Shown piece by piece: positions 9,120-22,690 of a stretch of 64,000 nt of DNA. The DNA is taken from positions 26,642,412-26,706,411 of the forward strand of contig NC_045139.1 of assembly GCF_008831285.2 (NCBI RefSeq), given 5' to 3'. The stretch is from Nymphaea colorata. Its lineage: Eukaryota; Streptophyta; Magnoliopsida; Nymphaeales; Nymphaeaceae. A program made the translations under genes and the position numbers. The notes under the pieces were generated by a model, which saw only the letters and a program-made list of their open reading frames with translations, searched no databases and was not told the DNA's origin. Numbering within the stretch: position 1 is the stretch's first letter; each line of letters starts with the position of its first letter.

Positions 9120-10904
9120 CAGGGATGTCAATGGATCAGATATCCATTCAAAATGTTCTAAAGAAATCAGATATGGTAGAAATTTTACCCCAAAGAATTT
9201 GATCGAATTCCAATCAGAATTTGGATATTTGAATCTAGAAGCATGAAAGAATATCTGAATCTGAAGACACCGATCCGAATCCAAATTCACCCATCTGTCT
9301 CTGATGCAATCTGAATCCGAAACTGTAAATTCGAATCCGCCAGAGCTGATTGTCTTTTGAAAATGCGGCACCTAATGTGTCTTGAACCTGCAACCTAAAA
9401 CGCTCTGGATAGTTTGGGCAAAAGCTATAAACAAGGAAACCAACTTAAACTCTTGATCATAAGTCAACAAAAAATTGAACTTTTAAAGACATATTATCCT
9501 TTAACCACCCTCTTTGTGTCATGTATTTTGTTTTTTTAAGATTAGTATCCTTCACTAAACTATCATTAAAGCAAGAATAGACCCACGTCTATTCTTTCTA
9601 ACACCCAATAGCTGGAAAATGATGGTTCATAGTCAAACATTAACTTATTTAAAATGAGGAAATAATATCATATAAATTAGGATAGCATAAGTATATTAAA
9701 AAGAAGAGTTAGTTGTATAAGAATAATCATCCATGATTGAATGATTAACTAGATGATTGAAGTAACTAGATGATTGAATCAAAACAAGCATGGATCTACG
9801 TGACTACATGTGAGAATCCAATATCTTTACCGAACTCTCTACCAAATGGATGTAGATGCTAAAAACAACAAAATTTAGACCCAAATCTAATATACTATTT
9901 CTTGTTTGATCTAGATTGGTATTCTTTTGTGTGTTAATGGGATTCAGCCATTCAGATCTTATGTACCAAAACTTGTTCGACTTCATTTCATTGGTTCAAT
10001 TCAGTTTGAGCTCTAATCCGATCCCGAGTATGAAAACCATGTTCAATTCTAAAACCAATCTTAATGCCCCAGGCCAAGTCCCAAGTACAAATCAAGGTCC
10101 AATTTTGATGGAAGTAGGTATGAGTCTAAATTGTAGTTATGAGATCCATAATGCTTTATCAGATCTAAAGTAGGAGCCCAAGCCTAAGAATTGAACCTAA
10201 AACACAGGCCAAACTGGACCAAACAATCTAAAATCCAAAATTCCAAATTCTTAAATTTAAAATCCAAATATCCAACCCAAGCATTATAGTAAACATATTT
10301 AGGTGATGAGAAGATTTTTATTATGACTTGTGTCTTGTGTTTGGTATTGGAGACAATTTGGACTGCATGTCTTTGAGACGATCCTTTTTTCATGTGGCTG
10401 TGGGTGGATTAGAGAAACTCTTGATCTTGAAGTTTAAAGATGTTGATTGGTCGTATTCAGATTGGATATATGACCAAACTAATTCAAAGAAGTCAGCCAT
10501 GAACAAAATAAGATATCTAATTTAGAAATTGGACAGATTCGATTTAGATTTCAAAAATGACATCTGATTGGATTTGTTTTGCATTTTAAACAATACCCAA
10601 TCAAATTCGGACGAAGATCAGCTTTAATTATTAGTCTACTTTAAATATCCATACATTTTGAAAGTGGGGTGCTCAACATATCATAAAGTTTTTGGGATTT
10701 AGTTGTGTATAACTGGATTCAAATTTGGATGTGAATATAAAGTTAATTTTTGCCATAGGCTTTGAGTTGTGAATTTATAATTCAGATCCCGATAGGGTGT
10801 GGACTTTTCTTCGTTCTTATTTGAATCTTATTGGAATTCCAGTATGTGAATTTCTTATAAATCCAAAAGCAAATTCAATTGAATTTTGATCCATTGACAT
10901 TGTC
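9120..10904. mobile_element. possible degenerate non-autonomous DNA element
   Basis: The left boundary CAGGGATGTCAATGGATCAG resembles ends of plant hAT-like elements. An inverted partner, ATGTCAATGGATCA, is read on the opposite strand near 10887-10903. In between are many ATCCGAATCC- and GGATTTGGAT-like short motifs, denser near the ends. No target duplication can be recognised and no transposase is present, so the boundaries are tentative. Confidence 0.38.
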
Positions 10905-13900
10905 AGTTCTGGTTGAACGACACAAATAGATGTAATGGGCGACGACAGTCTGATCTTAATTGCAAGATTAATATATAAATAAGAAATGAGAAATTCATTG
11001 AAAAAAATACGTTTGTTTCTTAATTTTAAATAAAAGGTCAATAGTTAATCATAAGTGGTATATGTGAGCTAAAAAATTAAAATCTATTTAAACTCATAAA
11101 TGTATATGGTTTTTCAACTTTCCACATTCTCTTTTTCCTTTCAATCTTTTCAAAAACTATAGGTTAGAGTTTTTCTATGCCATCATAAGCTTTCCAAAAT
11201 TATACTCATTGTTCACCTCTCTCTCTTTTTCCATGCCAAGTGATGCGTAGTGCAACCAGTCTGGTTATGTAGCGTGTTAAAGCCACGTCCTCAGTCCGAT
11301 TCTTGAAGGTGCTATCCTAATGGTATTAAGGAGTTGTGTTGATCTTGACATTAGAAGTTATGAGGCAGACTAGTTCTTATCCCCTCCTCATCTCCTCTCT
11401 CTCTCTCTCTCTTTCTCTCTCTTCCTATTAACAATAGTACAACACGTTGCCATTCTGCTATTTCAAAGAACATTTCCAGCAAGTCAGGTTGCAGCCATGC
11501 ACGCTTGTAGATAGATCGAAGAACCTGTTCAAGCACTCATAGGTACACAAAGAAAAGTTTTTTTCTCTACCCATGTGTTTTGTTTTATTGATGTGAAGAT
11601 TTCATTTTTTTTACTTAGAAGATTTTACTGAAAATAAGAAAAAAAATATCAATATTGAGAAAAAAATTATTTTTTGGTTAATAGCTTAGAGACATTAAGT
11701 CAAGTAGAAATCATTTGCCGTAACAGTTTAAATGCTACATTGACCCTAAGCAGTTTAATCCCAAACAATTTTTGATGCTTATGCGGTTATCCTCCATTTG
11801 TTCTTTCTTTGGTTTAGTGGATGGCACAATTAGTGATACATATTGATGGGTTCTTATTTTTTACCATTATTTTAATCGTGATACATGTTCTTTCCCGTGT
11901 TAACGACATAACATAAAAAAAAACAACACTTACTATTGTGGCTTATACGGAAAAGAGGGAGAGCCACTTTTACCGCCCCTTCCTCTAGGTCTCTCCTAAA
12001 ATATAAACTGCTCCACAATTTTAATTTGGCATTTTCGGAAACTCAGTATGGATGAAGAAAAACTATGTGCAAAGCAACAAAATTTGGGTTCCGTTTGAAA
12101 ATAAATATTTCAAGAGAAGGGAACCCGTCCATTGGCATGAGTATCTATTGTTCCTGCCACCATTGACAGGGTAATCGATCGAAGGTCTACATTTTCTCAA
12201 GCTTTTGACAAGTCATTTTCCCTACACGCATGTTATAGACTGTATTTTGGAGTTCATTTTGAACAAGACTTGGATTCGGTTGAGAATATCTTTGTATTTT
12301 GGAAATTGGAAGATTGAGAAATTGCGTGGGATTCTTTAATTAATCTTGGATTTTAGTATTTGATTTTTTGTCTCATTGGAAATTCAGAAGTCGGATTTTG
12401 TATAGGATTGAATTGGGGATTGAAAAATAGATTTTTGAATAGAATTTGGAGATTGAAATTGGATTTGAAGATTTGAAATTGAATTTTTGAATAGAATTGG
12501 ACCTTGTTTTTGAAACCAAAATTTGGTATTAGAAAATTGAATTTGGATAGAGATTGAAATTTCTAAGTTTGGGAACGGCCGGAATTGGACCAATATTTTG
12601 GGATTTTGATTTTGGTTTTTGGAAGTATTGGGAAAAACTTAATTTCACTCTATTGGTGAGATTGGAAAATTGGATTTTAGGATTCTAAGGTTAGGAGAAT
12701 TGTTTTGGTTTGAGAAACTTGATTTTTGAGAATTTTGACCAAAGATCGTGGAAATTTGCTTGACTTGGATTTAAAATTTGGCTTGATTTTTGAAAAAAAA
12801 AATCATTCATGGATTCTAATTGATTTTAAAAATGTAGGTTTTACAACTATTTTGGAAATTTTGTGTTTTTGCATTAAAATAAGTGAAGTGCTCAAATTTT
12901 TATCGCAATATGACTTGGTACAGAAGCGACTCTGACTTGACTCACTTAATTTAGTGAAAGTGAGCGGGTGCATTTATGAAGTAGGCACATGCATGCATTA
13001 TAACTATATGTACGTTCATGTTCCACTTTCTTTCACTCAATGCATAATTTTATTGGGATCTCACATGAATATAGGTCCATCTTGTAGATGAAAAATGTAG
13101 GATGTGCTCCAAACTTAGTCTTGATGTCAAGAATAGCATTTGGAGTTAATGTCCATGAACTTAACTTTGGAAATTCTGATTTTATAATTGAGGTTCAAAA
13201 TTAAATTGCGTAAAGACGAACTTCAATGATCAAAACTCATTGTTTGAAAATTTTGGGGACATTTAAGAGAATCCTTCTCTTTGGATGAGGGAAAATCATA
13301 TTTCATGAATTCTTCTAGGACATGATTTTTGCTTAGAAATGAGATTTGGTTTGGACAAGTTGATTTCAACCTGTTTTTGGCATAGGATATAGGCAAAAAG
13401 AGACTTCTTATATCAAAAACCCAATATTTGAAGTTTCTAGGAATTAGATCTCGGGAAATTTTAAAGTTCTCCAAAATTTTCTTGGTTGATGTTTTTAGAA
13501 GATTGAATTAGAGTTGGAAATAGCTAGGCTTTTGTAAAACTAATTTGAGAATGATGAGATCTTTGGGAACTCGAATTTCCAAATGATTTTTGTGTGAGAA
13601 TCATTTTTTTTTCTAGGGGTTTTGGAGTTGGCCAAAACACTTGTTTTGGATCTAGGGGCTTCTTCTGAAGCCCAACTAGATGAATTTGTTAATTGTTGAT
13701 TTTTGAAATCATAGAGATTTTTGAAAATTTCAGAAATAAGGTAAATTGAAACAAGCACATTTTGCTTAATTTATTCCATTTTAAGATGGTTCATATTCAT
13801 AGATTGAGTAAATACAATCCTTGGTAGAACGGTTTTGGTAAAATTATGAGATCTGATCCATTGTGCATTTAAAAGAACATCCACCTTTAGTTCCTCTCTA

Positions 13901-16120
13901 TCTCTTTGCATTCATTCATTCAATTACATAGATGAAAGGATGGTATTCCTGCCCAAACCAGGGTGGTACTCCTCCAATATTGCACAAATGAGACCTCTTT
14001 AAATCAGATTTTGAAAACATCATGTTTTGATTTTTGAAATAGAATTTTAGCTCAAATGGGTTAGGAAGATCATGGGGAGGCATGCACATATGCATTAACA
14101 TGTACACTTTTTTTCGTATCGACCCAATTAGACATCCTTTCCAGCTTTTTAAAATAGAAAAAATCCTAGGCCAAAACCACAATTAGTTTGTCATTTCCAT
14201 TCATCATTGACACGAAAAGACACTCATGGAACGTCCACCATTTCTAACAAGGTAACACTTAGAAAAATGCTACAAATCATGATGATTAGCATAAGAAAAA
14301 TTATGCATGAAGGTTGCTGTTTTGGAATAGCAAGAGAGATGCCATTTTGAGTTAGATAGCTTGGTGAACAAAGTCAAATTGTGGGACTGGTTAGGGTCTA
14401 GATCATGGTGAGGAATCACCAACATTTGGCAAGCTAAAAATTAACTTGCTAGTTTTAATTGAATAGCATAAATGAAACCCATTGATTTGAGTGTTAAGGA
14501 GTTAAAACCCTAAGGGCATTTGAACCATGGTTTTTAACTTGGTAGGAAGAAGCGTCGACTTCACCAAGGCAGCTGCAAAGAATTTCATGTTTGTAATTTC
14601 ACGTGATCCCAAAATATTGGTCTGTTTTGAATTCTGGTTTTTGGGATCTTATTTTCTAAGTGTTTGTAATTTCATGTTTCAAAAAATGCATCAAAATTAC
14701 AGCTTCAAATGAAATTTTTTGATCCACTTTGATTCCTCATCCTTTTTGAAAAGATATACACTTGTTTGCTGCAAAGAAAATTTGTTCTGTAGTGAACAAA
14801 AATAATCATTATATATAGATTGAATAGAAACACTAGGCTAGCACTATGACACCATCTCTACAAATTGACCAGCTATTGCTTCCAAGATCAAATTGCAAAG
14901 CTATACTCTCAAAATTCAATTGTTGGAAAGAAAGTATGTACATCAAATACTCACTACCCGAGATGGTTTCTAATTATGTGTGTGCTTTCTTCTTCTCGTG
15001 ACAAGGTTTGGTGATATGTAACAATTGGAGAGTACGAAAGAAGAAATGCAATCAATCCATAAGACAACTACCTTTAGTAATCAAAACTTAATATAATAAA
15101 TTTCACTATAACAAAAAACGGGTCTAAGAAAATGAAATCAACACATTAACAAGAATCTTCTTGTCTTTAGTTATATAACTAGCATATTAAAAAACACATA
15201 ACTGCCAAAAGTAAAAATTTTTAGGTGACTGCATATTATTAAGCATGAAAGTAATTTTTGAAGTACTAAAACTTTGTTATGGAACTACCTCAGATAATTT
15301 AACATAATAAATTTCATTGTTAATAATTTTCACTGTTTACATAATATAGAAACTCCTCAACACGTATACATAAATCTACTAGCCTTCAATTATATAGCTA
15401 ACATTTAAAAAAAAAAACCACCAAAATAAGCACACCAGTTGCAAGATGATCTTTTTCATTGCCAAATTCTAGATTGTTAAAAAAATCCCCATGAAGTGTA
15501 ATTTCATAAATTTTACATACCATTCCTTGCACAAAATTTCATAAAATTTTGCACGATTGCTATGAGTTAAGTATGTTGCACAAAGATGCATATAGACACT
15601 TATCACTGGTTTATTTAAGCTATACGAATGGTCAACATACGAAAGAAAGTTACCTATTTATCTTGAAGAAGGTATATTACAGTATTGTGATATCTCAATG
15701 CTTGTTCTTCTAGTCTCTATTACAATGTTTAGATAACATGTAATTGAGAATAGAAACAAGAATTTTGTAATTAAAGAAATGGTATTCATATTAAAGAAGT
15801 TTGATCATAACAAATTGCATGCTATGCAAAGTTATATGGTTCCAATTTGGAACCTAAGTCCACCAAAAATGCTTTTCATATTTTTAAACTCAAGAAATGA
15901 TAAAATGTCCATTGATATCTATCCCTATGAATGCGAGTTTCATTCTATATCTAGCAAATGCACAATTTTCCTTGGTTTTTGTAAAGGATGCATCATTTGT
16001 AAAGGACATCCCTCTTGTAGAAGACACACCTTTTGTAATTAAAGGACACACCTCTTTTATTTATGTGCATCTATTTCTTCTTTTCCTCAGACCTATTCAT
16101 TACACATGTATGACTTGTAT
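10905..16120. other. gene-poor AT-rich DNA
   Basis: No coding region is supported. It holds a (TC)n tract at 11394-11421. Between about 12240 and 13760 is a long degenerate repetition of TTTGGAATTGAAAATTGGATTT-type words. Two short peptides read on the minus strand near 13916-14182 look like repeat translation. The rest is unremarkable. Confidence 0.5.
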
Positions 16121-16995
16121 TCATATCTCCAATATCTCCTTGCAAACTAGGTCATCATAGAAGACCAGCTTTGTTGTGCATGAAATAAATCGATCGGCAA
16201 TTGGTTTAGTGAACAAAACTACTAACTGCAGTTGGACGAACCAAACCTTGTAAAGGGTTATCCTCACAACTTGTTTATGAACACAATGATAATTAATCTG
16301 AATATGTTTGGATTTGTTGTGAAAAACATGATTGGTTGTCAAATGAGAGCACTAAGATTGTCATAGTGGAGTAGTGGAGGCTGCTTCCTTGGTAAGTCAA
16401 ATGTCATGCAGTACAAATGGTAGCCAAGTTATCTCAGCAATAGTAGATGCCATAACTAGATATTGAACTTTAGTACTTAACTGATCTAGCAACAATTCAT
16501 TGCTTCTTTGCACTCAATGATCTATAGTTGTTATCAAGGAATGTACAACTATATATCACTCTATGATCTATAGTTGCTTAGGTACTAGAGGCATCTGGTA
16601 GTACTTCTATATATGAATTGATATCCAAATATGAGATGGTACGTGATTCAACATTATGCAGCTATGTTCATAGGTTTAAAATTAATAAGTTTACAACAGC
16701 AAAGAAGATCATGAACATATTTCTGTTGGTCTGCCAACATGCATATGGTGTTATCCCAAGTGAATTGCATGCTAAGGAAATAATGAAGTGATCCCAAATC
16801 TTTAACGAAGAAGCTAGTACCAAGTGATGCCACAAAAGAGGTACACAATGTTAGTTCACTGCCTGTCACAATAATGCTATCAATGTAGATGAGGAGAACT
16901 ATAATCTTATTTTTATCTTTCCAAATAAACATATATGGATCTGCTATATTGAAAGAGAAGCCATAGAAAAATAAATATAGGCCACATTTGTGCAT
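16121..16995 (-). mobile_element. Ty1/copia pol relic (reverse transcriptase and RNase H parts)
   Basis: On the minus strand, 16995-16654 encodes a reverse-transcriptase segment with the altered active-site motif YIDSIIVTG (normally YVDD), then KDLGSLHYFL. Further along, 16342-16121 encodes the RNase H end with SKHIQINYHCV and LFTKPIADRF. The domain order fits copia pol. Frames are broken between the two, no LTRs are visible nearby, and the second active-site Asp is lost, so it is a dead fragment. Confidence 0.8.
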
Positions 16996-17869
16996 TTGTT
17001 AAAAGGTTATGTAGCAATGTTCATCTAAGTTGAATTTCCTTCTAAATCATGTCCTCCAATCTACGTTGAATTGTTGGGAAGATGTTTAATTTTATATATT
17101 TAGATTGTTGGGAATCTTCATAACATAATTGATTGTGGCCATATAACATATTCATGGTTAATTGAGATTTTTTTTTATTAAGCAATAAATTTTCCTCATG
17201 TAGTTGAATTAATTAAATCGATTCATTTCCTTGCAAGTATAAAAGGAACTTCATCTTATGAGGTAATAAGAGGTTATTGCATAGCTGAATGAGACATGGA
17301 ATCAATGCAAGTTTAATTTTGTGACAAGATCATAATTTATTGTGTTATTAATTGTTGAACAATCATTTTCCTTATCAAATTTTACATGCTATACTATGAA
17401 GCTTCCATGCTGATATAATGACAAGTGTTTTTTTGATATTTATGTAATGTTGTTACGTCTATATGATGGTGGAGCTAGCTAGTCACTTAATAAGTGACTA
17501 ATAGGTTCACAAAATCATGTTTTGCCTATAACAGTGATGTGAAATGTGCACCACTAATTGATGTTCACTGCAGTTGAGACGTGAAACATTTTTATTTTGT
17601 TGCTAAATAAGAAGCCTTTCAGCAATTAACTTAGTTTAAATCATTCATGGTGAAATGCAACAATATGTTTGCATTTTCGAGTATAGAGAAGAAGGATGTG
17701 ATTGACATATAGATCCCTAGATCCATTCTTGGAAGCAATGGTGGGTGAAACATGATCCCATGATAGATTTGGATATTTTCTTAGCATATATAAGGTTTAA
17801 TTAAAACTATATACATAGAATTTTAACCTCGAAAAAAAATTCTTAGGACAACATTTGATTGTAACATAT
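16996..17869. other. intergenic, no gene recognised
   Basis: AT-rich DNA between the copia relic and R1 copy 2. Nothing coding is seen. Confidence 0.45.
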
Positions 17870-18256
17870 GTAATACGTTAAACTGAGAATGTTATTAATT
17901 ACAATTTCTTGGTATATAAACTGGAATACACTCACTCGCTCTACTTTTTTTGACCCATTATTGTTAGATCATATACTCTTAACTATAAGCATTTGCAAAA
18001 CTATAACCTTATGCCCTTTAAATTAAACATGCAAGTAAACAACTAACTCATTTTTTCTGAATGCTTTTCATCACTTTAAAGTTGCTGCAGCAACATCATA
18101 GCACAAGATATGTAGAGGTTGACAATGGAGCTACATTGCCAAGTCAAGGATGAAATTGAAAGGCACAAGAGAAGAAACCAACATTATTTATCAGCGATCA
18201 ATTGCAAATAAAAATTGTGAATATATTTTTCGTTACGTAAACAAATTTTATAGCAT
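17870..18256 (+). repeat. dispersed duplicate R1, copy 2
   Basis: Counterpart of 8069-8404 in the same orientation, somewhat longer through small insertions. The shared block order is preserved, including ACTGGAATACA, CAACTAACTCATTTTTTCTG and AAGAAACCAACATTATTTAT. It ends before a (CA)n(TA)n tract, paralleling the (TC)n(TA)n after copy 1. Confidence 0.6.
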
Positions 18257-18267
18257 AAAAATATTAG

Positions 18268-18282
18268 ATACACACACACACA

Positions 18283-18316
<34 letters not shown>
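18268..18316. repeat. (CA)n(TA)n microsatellite
   Basis: ACACACACACACAC, then GCATATATA continuing as TA units to about 18314. Confidence 0.9.
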
Positions 18317-18317
<1 letters not shown>

Positions 18318-18495
18318 TCCTTTGATCATCCAGCCTTTCACCCACAGGCACATGCAATGCATTAGGCTGCTTGTGAGAGAGGATAGACACATCCAAATGG
18401 TTGGAGAAATAAACAAATAAATAAACAAAATATATATGTACATATATATCATCTGGTCAACCTCTATGTCCAGATGTTATTTTTTTGATGTGTGA

Positions 18496-18589
18496 TGCTA
18501 AAAACTGTTGCAAATGATGCATTCATGACAACAGTTGATTGGCCATAGGTTTTAACCTTACAATGCACCATTTGCGACAGTTTTTAGCA
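18496..18589. repeat. inverted repeat with 28-bp arms (MITE-like foldback)
   Basis: The left arm at 18496-18523 (TGCTAAAAACTGTTGCAAAT...) and right arm at 18562-18589 are complementary at 26 of 28 positions around a ~38-nt loop. The two mismatches are transitions. It may be the remnant of a foldback element; no target duplication is identified. Confidence 0.6.
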
Positions 18590-18599
18590 CATAGAGCTG

Positions 18600-20079
18600 G
18601 TCAGCTGATTCCAAATTATACGTATATATACTTAATTATTAAATAATATTTCTGCAATCTAACCTTATAGATATGATATTAAGAGTGATTTAGTGAAAAG
18701 CATATATTAAGTTAGTCATTTTATTACTTAAATTATTTTTAATAATAAAAAATAAACAGTTCTTGTAGCATCAACATTTTGATATTAGAAATTAGATCCA
18801 TCTTTTTTTACAAAAATTCTTAAACTAAAGCATGATTTATATTAAATTAGTATTTATAAACACATTAAAAGGTTTACATTTTGTTTAAAACACCTTTTAA
18901 CATGAATATAAGGGGTATGGCTTTTATCCCTTACTAGTTGTCTGGTGTGTGAAAGAATTGAATGGTAAATCTAGTTTTCAAAGTCACTCAACCATCTAAC
19001 TAGGACCGTCCGATCTAAAACGATGGACAATTAAAAAAATGTGATGGGTATTTTTGTCAATTAATATTAGTTTATGTCTTTTTCTCTCAACGATCCATTT
19101 TCTTCAAATGGATAGGGCCGGTTTGGATGGCTGGTTGACTATAGATAGTCAAAGTCATCATTTAGTTATTATATACACATACCACACATACACACACATC
19201 TGCATTAATCATTAATATACTATTTTTATTTTGATTATCAGTAAAGCCATGGTTGATGGTAAAGTCAAAGTGTTGCTAATGGTTTCAATGCCACATAATC
19301 CATGGTAAAAGTTAAATAGCCACAATTGCTATTACCACAACCACTAAAGTTAACATACGTTGTAGAGTATGGCTGAGACCACTTTCAGCCATGGTTGTTG
19401 GGTCTATTAGCGACAGTTAAGGCTGTGGGTAATAACCAATTTTGCAGCTACACATGATAGACATATCTCAATATACACTGTTGAAAATGGAGCATTTTAC
19501 TCTTGGGACTTTTTGATGCGGCAATAATGCTTGGACACTAATGTGATGTACTAGTAAAAATCACTGCAGAATAGTTATCAAAAGAATGAAAATAAATTCA
19601 AAGGAAATAACATGCAGATATTGTAAATAACTAGAAAAATGCAAGAAAGTAAACGCCAGAAGTAAGTGAAACGAAACTAATTAAAACTGGAAATACATTA
19701 GAAAATAATTTATCCATTTCAAAATTTCTATGCTTCTTTAGAGATGACATCCCATGGCCCCTCAGGATAGGTGGAGTGGATTTATGGATTTGGATATAGT
19801 TGCATGTATCTATATCAACTTATATCTAGTAACATAGATCTGAATCCTTTTTCATGGATCCGTACGTTCTAGATTAGAACTTAGTGTCTAAAATTAAACA
19901 AAATAATAAAACATACTTCTAAACAACATTCTAAACCCAAAATTATTCGGCTTATAATATGCTCCAGATCTGATATGAAATGAGGCATATCGTCTGCTTC
20001 AGGAGACAAAGTTGAAGATGGGCCTCGTGATGCGAACTCTTACTGACTTATCGACAAGTTTTGTGAGCCTGAAAAAGAA
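18600..20079. other. intergenic, no gene recognised
   Basis: AT-rich. Near 19115 the text GGGCCGGTTTGGATGGCTGG resembles the end of a PIF/Harbinger-like MITE, but no partner end is found. No coding region is supported. Confidence 0.4.
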
Positions 20080-20300
20080 AAGGCAAAATACGTAACACGA
20101 CGGTTAGTGGAGGTGGCGGCTTTGAATAATGTGAGGTATCATTTCTCCACCATTGACAGTGGTAGCTAGACCCAATCACTACCCTTGTAGCTAGTGCTTG
20201 TTCATTCTAATTTTCAATTCTGATAATCTCGGTCTCAACTGTTTGCTCTCACAACATCTCAATCTAAACCTGATGTTGCGCCATTTTAGAAGGTTCAAAT
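20080..20300 (+). repeat. diverged duplicate R2, copy 1
   Basis: Resembles 22470-22690 in order and orientation: GTGGAGGTGGC, then CTCCACCATTGACAGTG/CTTCACTGTTGATAGTG, TTGTTCATTCTAATTTTC and TGATGTTGCGCCATTTTAGA/TGATATTGCACCTTTTTAAG. The function is unknown. The small hAT element at 21521 lies between the copies. Confidence 0.45.
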
Positions 20301-20333
20301 CACGGATGGAAGGGCACTAATTCCACAACTTCA

Positions 20334-20357
20334 ATATATATATATATATATATATAA
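20334..20357. repeat. (TA)n microsatellite
   Basis: About eleven TA units. Confidence 0.85.
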
Positions 20358-21512
20358 TATACACAATCCAATAAGCATTAGCATAAAAAATAAATAAACT
20401 TTGTGAGGTGGCTCTGCTACTGGTTCCAATCGATTGAAATAAATAAGGACAAGATCAGCTGGTTTTAGTTAGGTACTAAGTCGTCGATTGTTATATTAAA
20501 CGTGTTATATGAAAGTCTCATCTAATTCTTGGTATACATAACCCACGATATTATTATGATTTGAACTTTAGGAAGACAATTTATGAATCACTTTTATCAC
20601 ATTCTTATTAGGAACAATCTATACATTGCTAAAATTACTGAGGGAACACCATTTTACATGAACAGAAATGTGATCATTTCCTCGTTACTTTCAGCAAACA
20701 TTGCCGACATTTTTAGAAACTGTTCCTTGAGTATTTAGAGACACTCCTAGTTACCTTTTGGCAAAAAATTGCCTTCACTTTCAGAAACAGCGTTTGCGCA
20801 TTCTTAAAAATGAGTTTTATTGTGATAATTTTAGAAATTTTATGTTGTTAGTGTTAGGAGCACTCATTATTAAGCATGTTGACGTTAAGGATTCATAAAT
20901 TGGTATTTTTTTTTTCAGTGACACGATTTGTTTTACAGATGGAGTTACTTGTGACTTCAGAGGCAAAAAGGCAACTGCAATATATTGTTATTGTTCAATG
21001 AATATGTCCAAAAAAATAGAACGGAGTAACAGTTTTTATGGATGTATTTTATGAATTTAACTCATCTTTTAGGGTAAGTTCGAACAAAAATAACAGAGTG
21101 TTGCCGATGCCAAACAGCCCTCGGGCTTTTACACAGTAGAGAATTACAAACAACATGGAACACATTGGAGTCAAAAGTTTGACTGTGACACTAATTCACA
21201 CTACATCGAAGGGTAATGGTGATGTTGTGCAAATATATTACTCATTGTGTACTTATGTTTATGTTTTTTAATTCACGTCAAGGAAACTTAATTTTCACTG
21301 ACTTAGTTGCTAGAAATTTGTTAGTGTTAAATGTATTTGTAGCGTCGGTTGTGACACGATGTTGCATGTATAAGTGACAATTCAAACACATGACTCGATA
21401 TGAATGTTACTCCTTTATCCATAATAGCCATACCTAACTCCTGAATGTTGATTATTGAAAAGGATTGTGTCTTCATTGGGACCTTTTTACAACACAAATA
21501 TGGAAATGGCAG
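20358..21512. other. intergenic, no gene recognised
   Basis: AT-rich DNA without a supportable coding region. Confidence 0.4.
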
Positions 21513-21520
21513 GCCTCGCG

Positions 21521-22141
21521 TAAGGCTGTACACGAGCTGAATCTCGACCAATGGCAGAGGCAAAAGGTAGAGATTTTTTTCAATGAGGCAGTAAATATAT
21601 AGTTAACAACCAGGTCCACCCAAGTTCATTGGACAGTGGCCCAGGTCTCATGAGGCTACCAAATATAATTGCACCAGGTCCAACAAAAACCAGTTACCAA
21701 ATGAAGCTTTCAAAGTGGGCTCCGTAGGACACAAGCCCCATACAGACTCCACGTATCTCCGCCCTGAGCTCGAGCTTTGTCGGCTTGACTCGATTCATAT
21801 ATTGCTCGGCTCGATTGGTTCGAAGGGGACTTGAGCTGTACAAGGCCCACTCAAACTCAAGTCGGTAGGCCGAGTACTTTCTCGAGCTCGGCTTGTTTAA
21901 GCTAGTTTACCAACTTCTCATTTTACTTTATTCATTTTCTTGATTTTAAGTTCATAAATTTTTTTAAAAAGGGATAACATAGGTTAAACAAAGCTTACTC
22001 AAGTTTAATCAAGTCCAGTTCATGTAATTCGAACTCGACTCATAATAAGCTCAAGGTTTTCAGTTAAACTTGAAACTAATCGAGCTTGAGTCAAGTTTAA
22101 TAAAGCGAGTTCGAGTTGGCTTGACTCATCGTACAGCCCTA
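21521..22141. mobile_element. non-autonomous hAT-type element, 621 bp
   Basis: The left end TAAGGCTGTACACGAG and the reverse-complemented right end TAGGGCTGTACGATGAG form terminal inverted repeats. The flanks are GCCTCGCG (21513-21520) and GCCTCGTG (22142-22149), an 8-bp duplication with one transition. Subterminal GAGCTCGAGC, CGGCTTGACTCG and related words occur in both orientations, as in plant hAT MITEs. No coding capacity is seen. Confidence 0.82.
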
Positions 22142-22239
22142 GCCTCGTGATACAAAATTATCCCTTAAAACATTAAATGATGAGAACCATTCATATATAT
22201 GTCATGAACCACTTATAAGTTAAAATATAACCTATTCAC

Positions 22240-22440
22240 ATGGGCTTAATCGAGTTGAGTTCATGTAACTCAAACTTGACTTGTCATAAGCTCAAGTTTT
22301 CAGTTAAGCTCAAAACGAGTCAAGCTTGGCTGCCAAGCTGAGTTGGCTCAACTGGTTGTACAGCCATAGCCTCGTGATGCAAAATTGTCCCTTAAACATC
22401 AAATGAGGAAAACCATTCATACATTTGTCACAAATCACTC
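22240..22440. repeat. partial second copy of the hAT right end and its flank
   Basis: This repeats the right part of 21521-22141 plus its downstream flank. It has a second element end (GTACAGCCATA, ending 22368) and then GCCTCGTGATGCAAAATTGT, matching GCCTCGTGATACAAAATTAT after 22141. Because flank and target duplication are both copied, this is a local tandem duplication after insertion, not a second insertion. Confidence 0.75.
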
Positions 22441-22469
22441 AGGTTTCGTTAGGTTGAGAAAGACGAGGC

Positions 22470-22690
22470 AAGGTTATGATTACGGCGGCTTGGTGGAGGT
22501 GGCCTCTTAATTTGACTATGGGGAGATATGCTTCTTCACTGTTGATAGTGCATGGTAGGCCGGATGACCACCAACATAGAACATAGTGGTTGTTCATTTT
22601 ATGCTCCAATTCCTTTCATGTTGGCTTGCACTTCAATTCTCAACAACATTACAACCACATAAACATGATATTGCACCTTTTTAAGGGGCT
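22470..22690 (+). repeat. diverged duplicate R2, copy 2
   Basis: Partner of 20080-20300 (see there). Confidence 0.45.

Noticed and set aside
18150-18452. Open frames with runs of Ile/Tyr and Thr/His
   Set aside because: Translation of the (CA)n(TA)n microsatellite.
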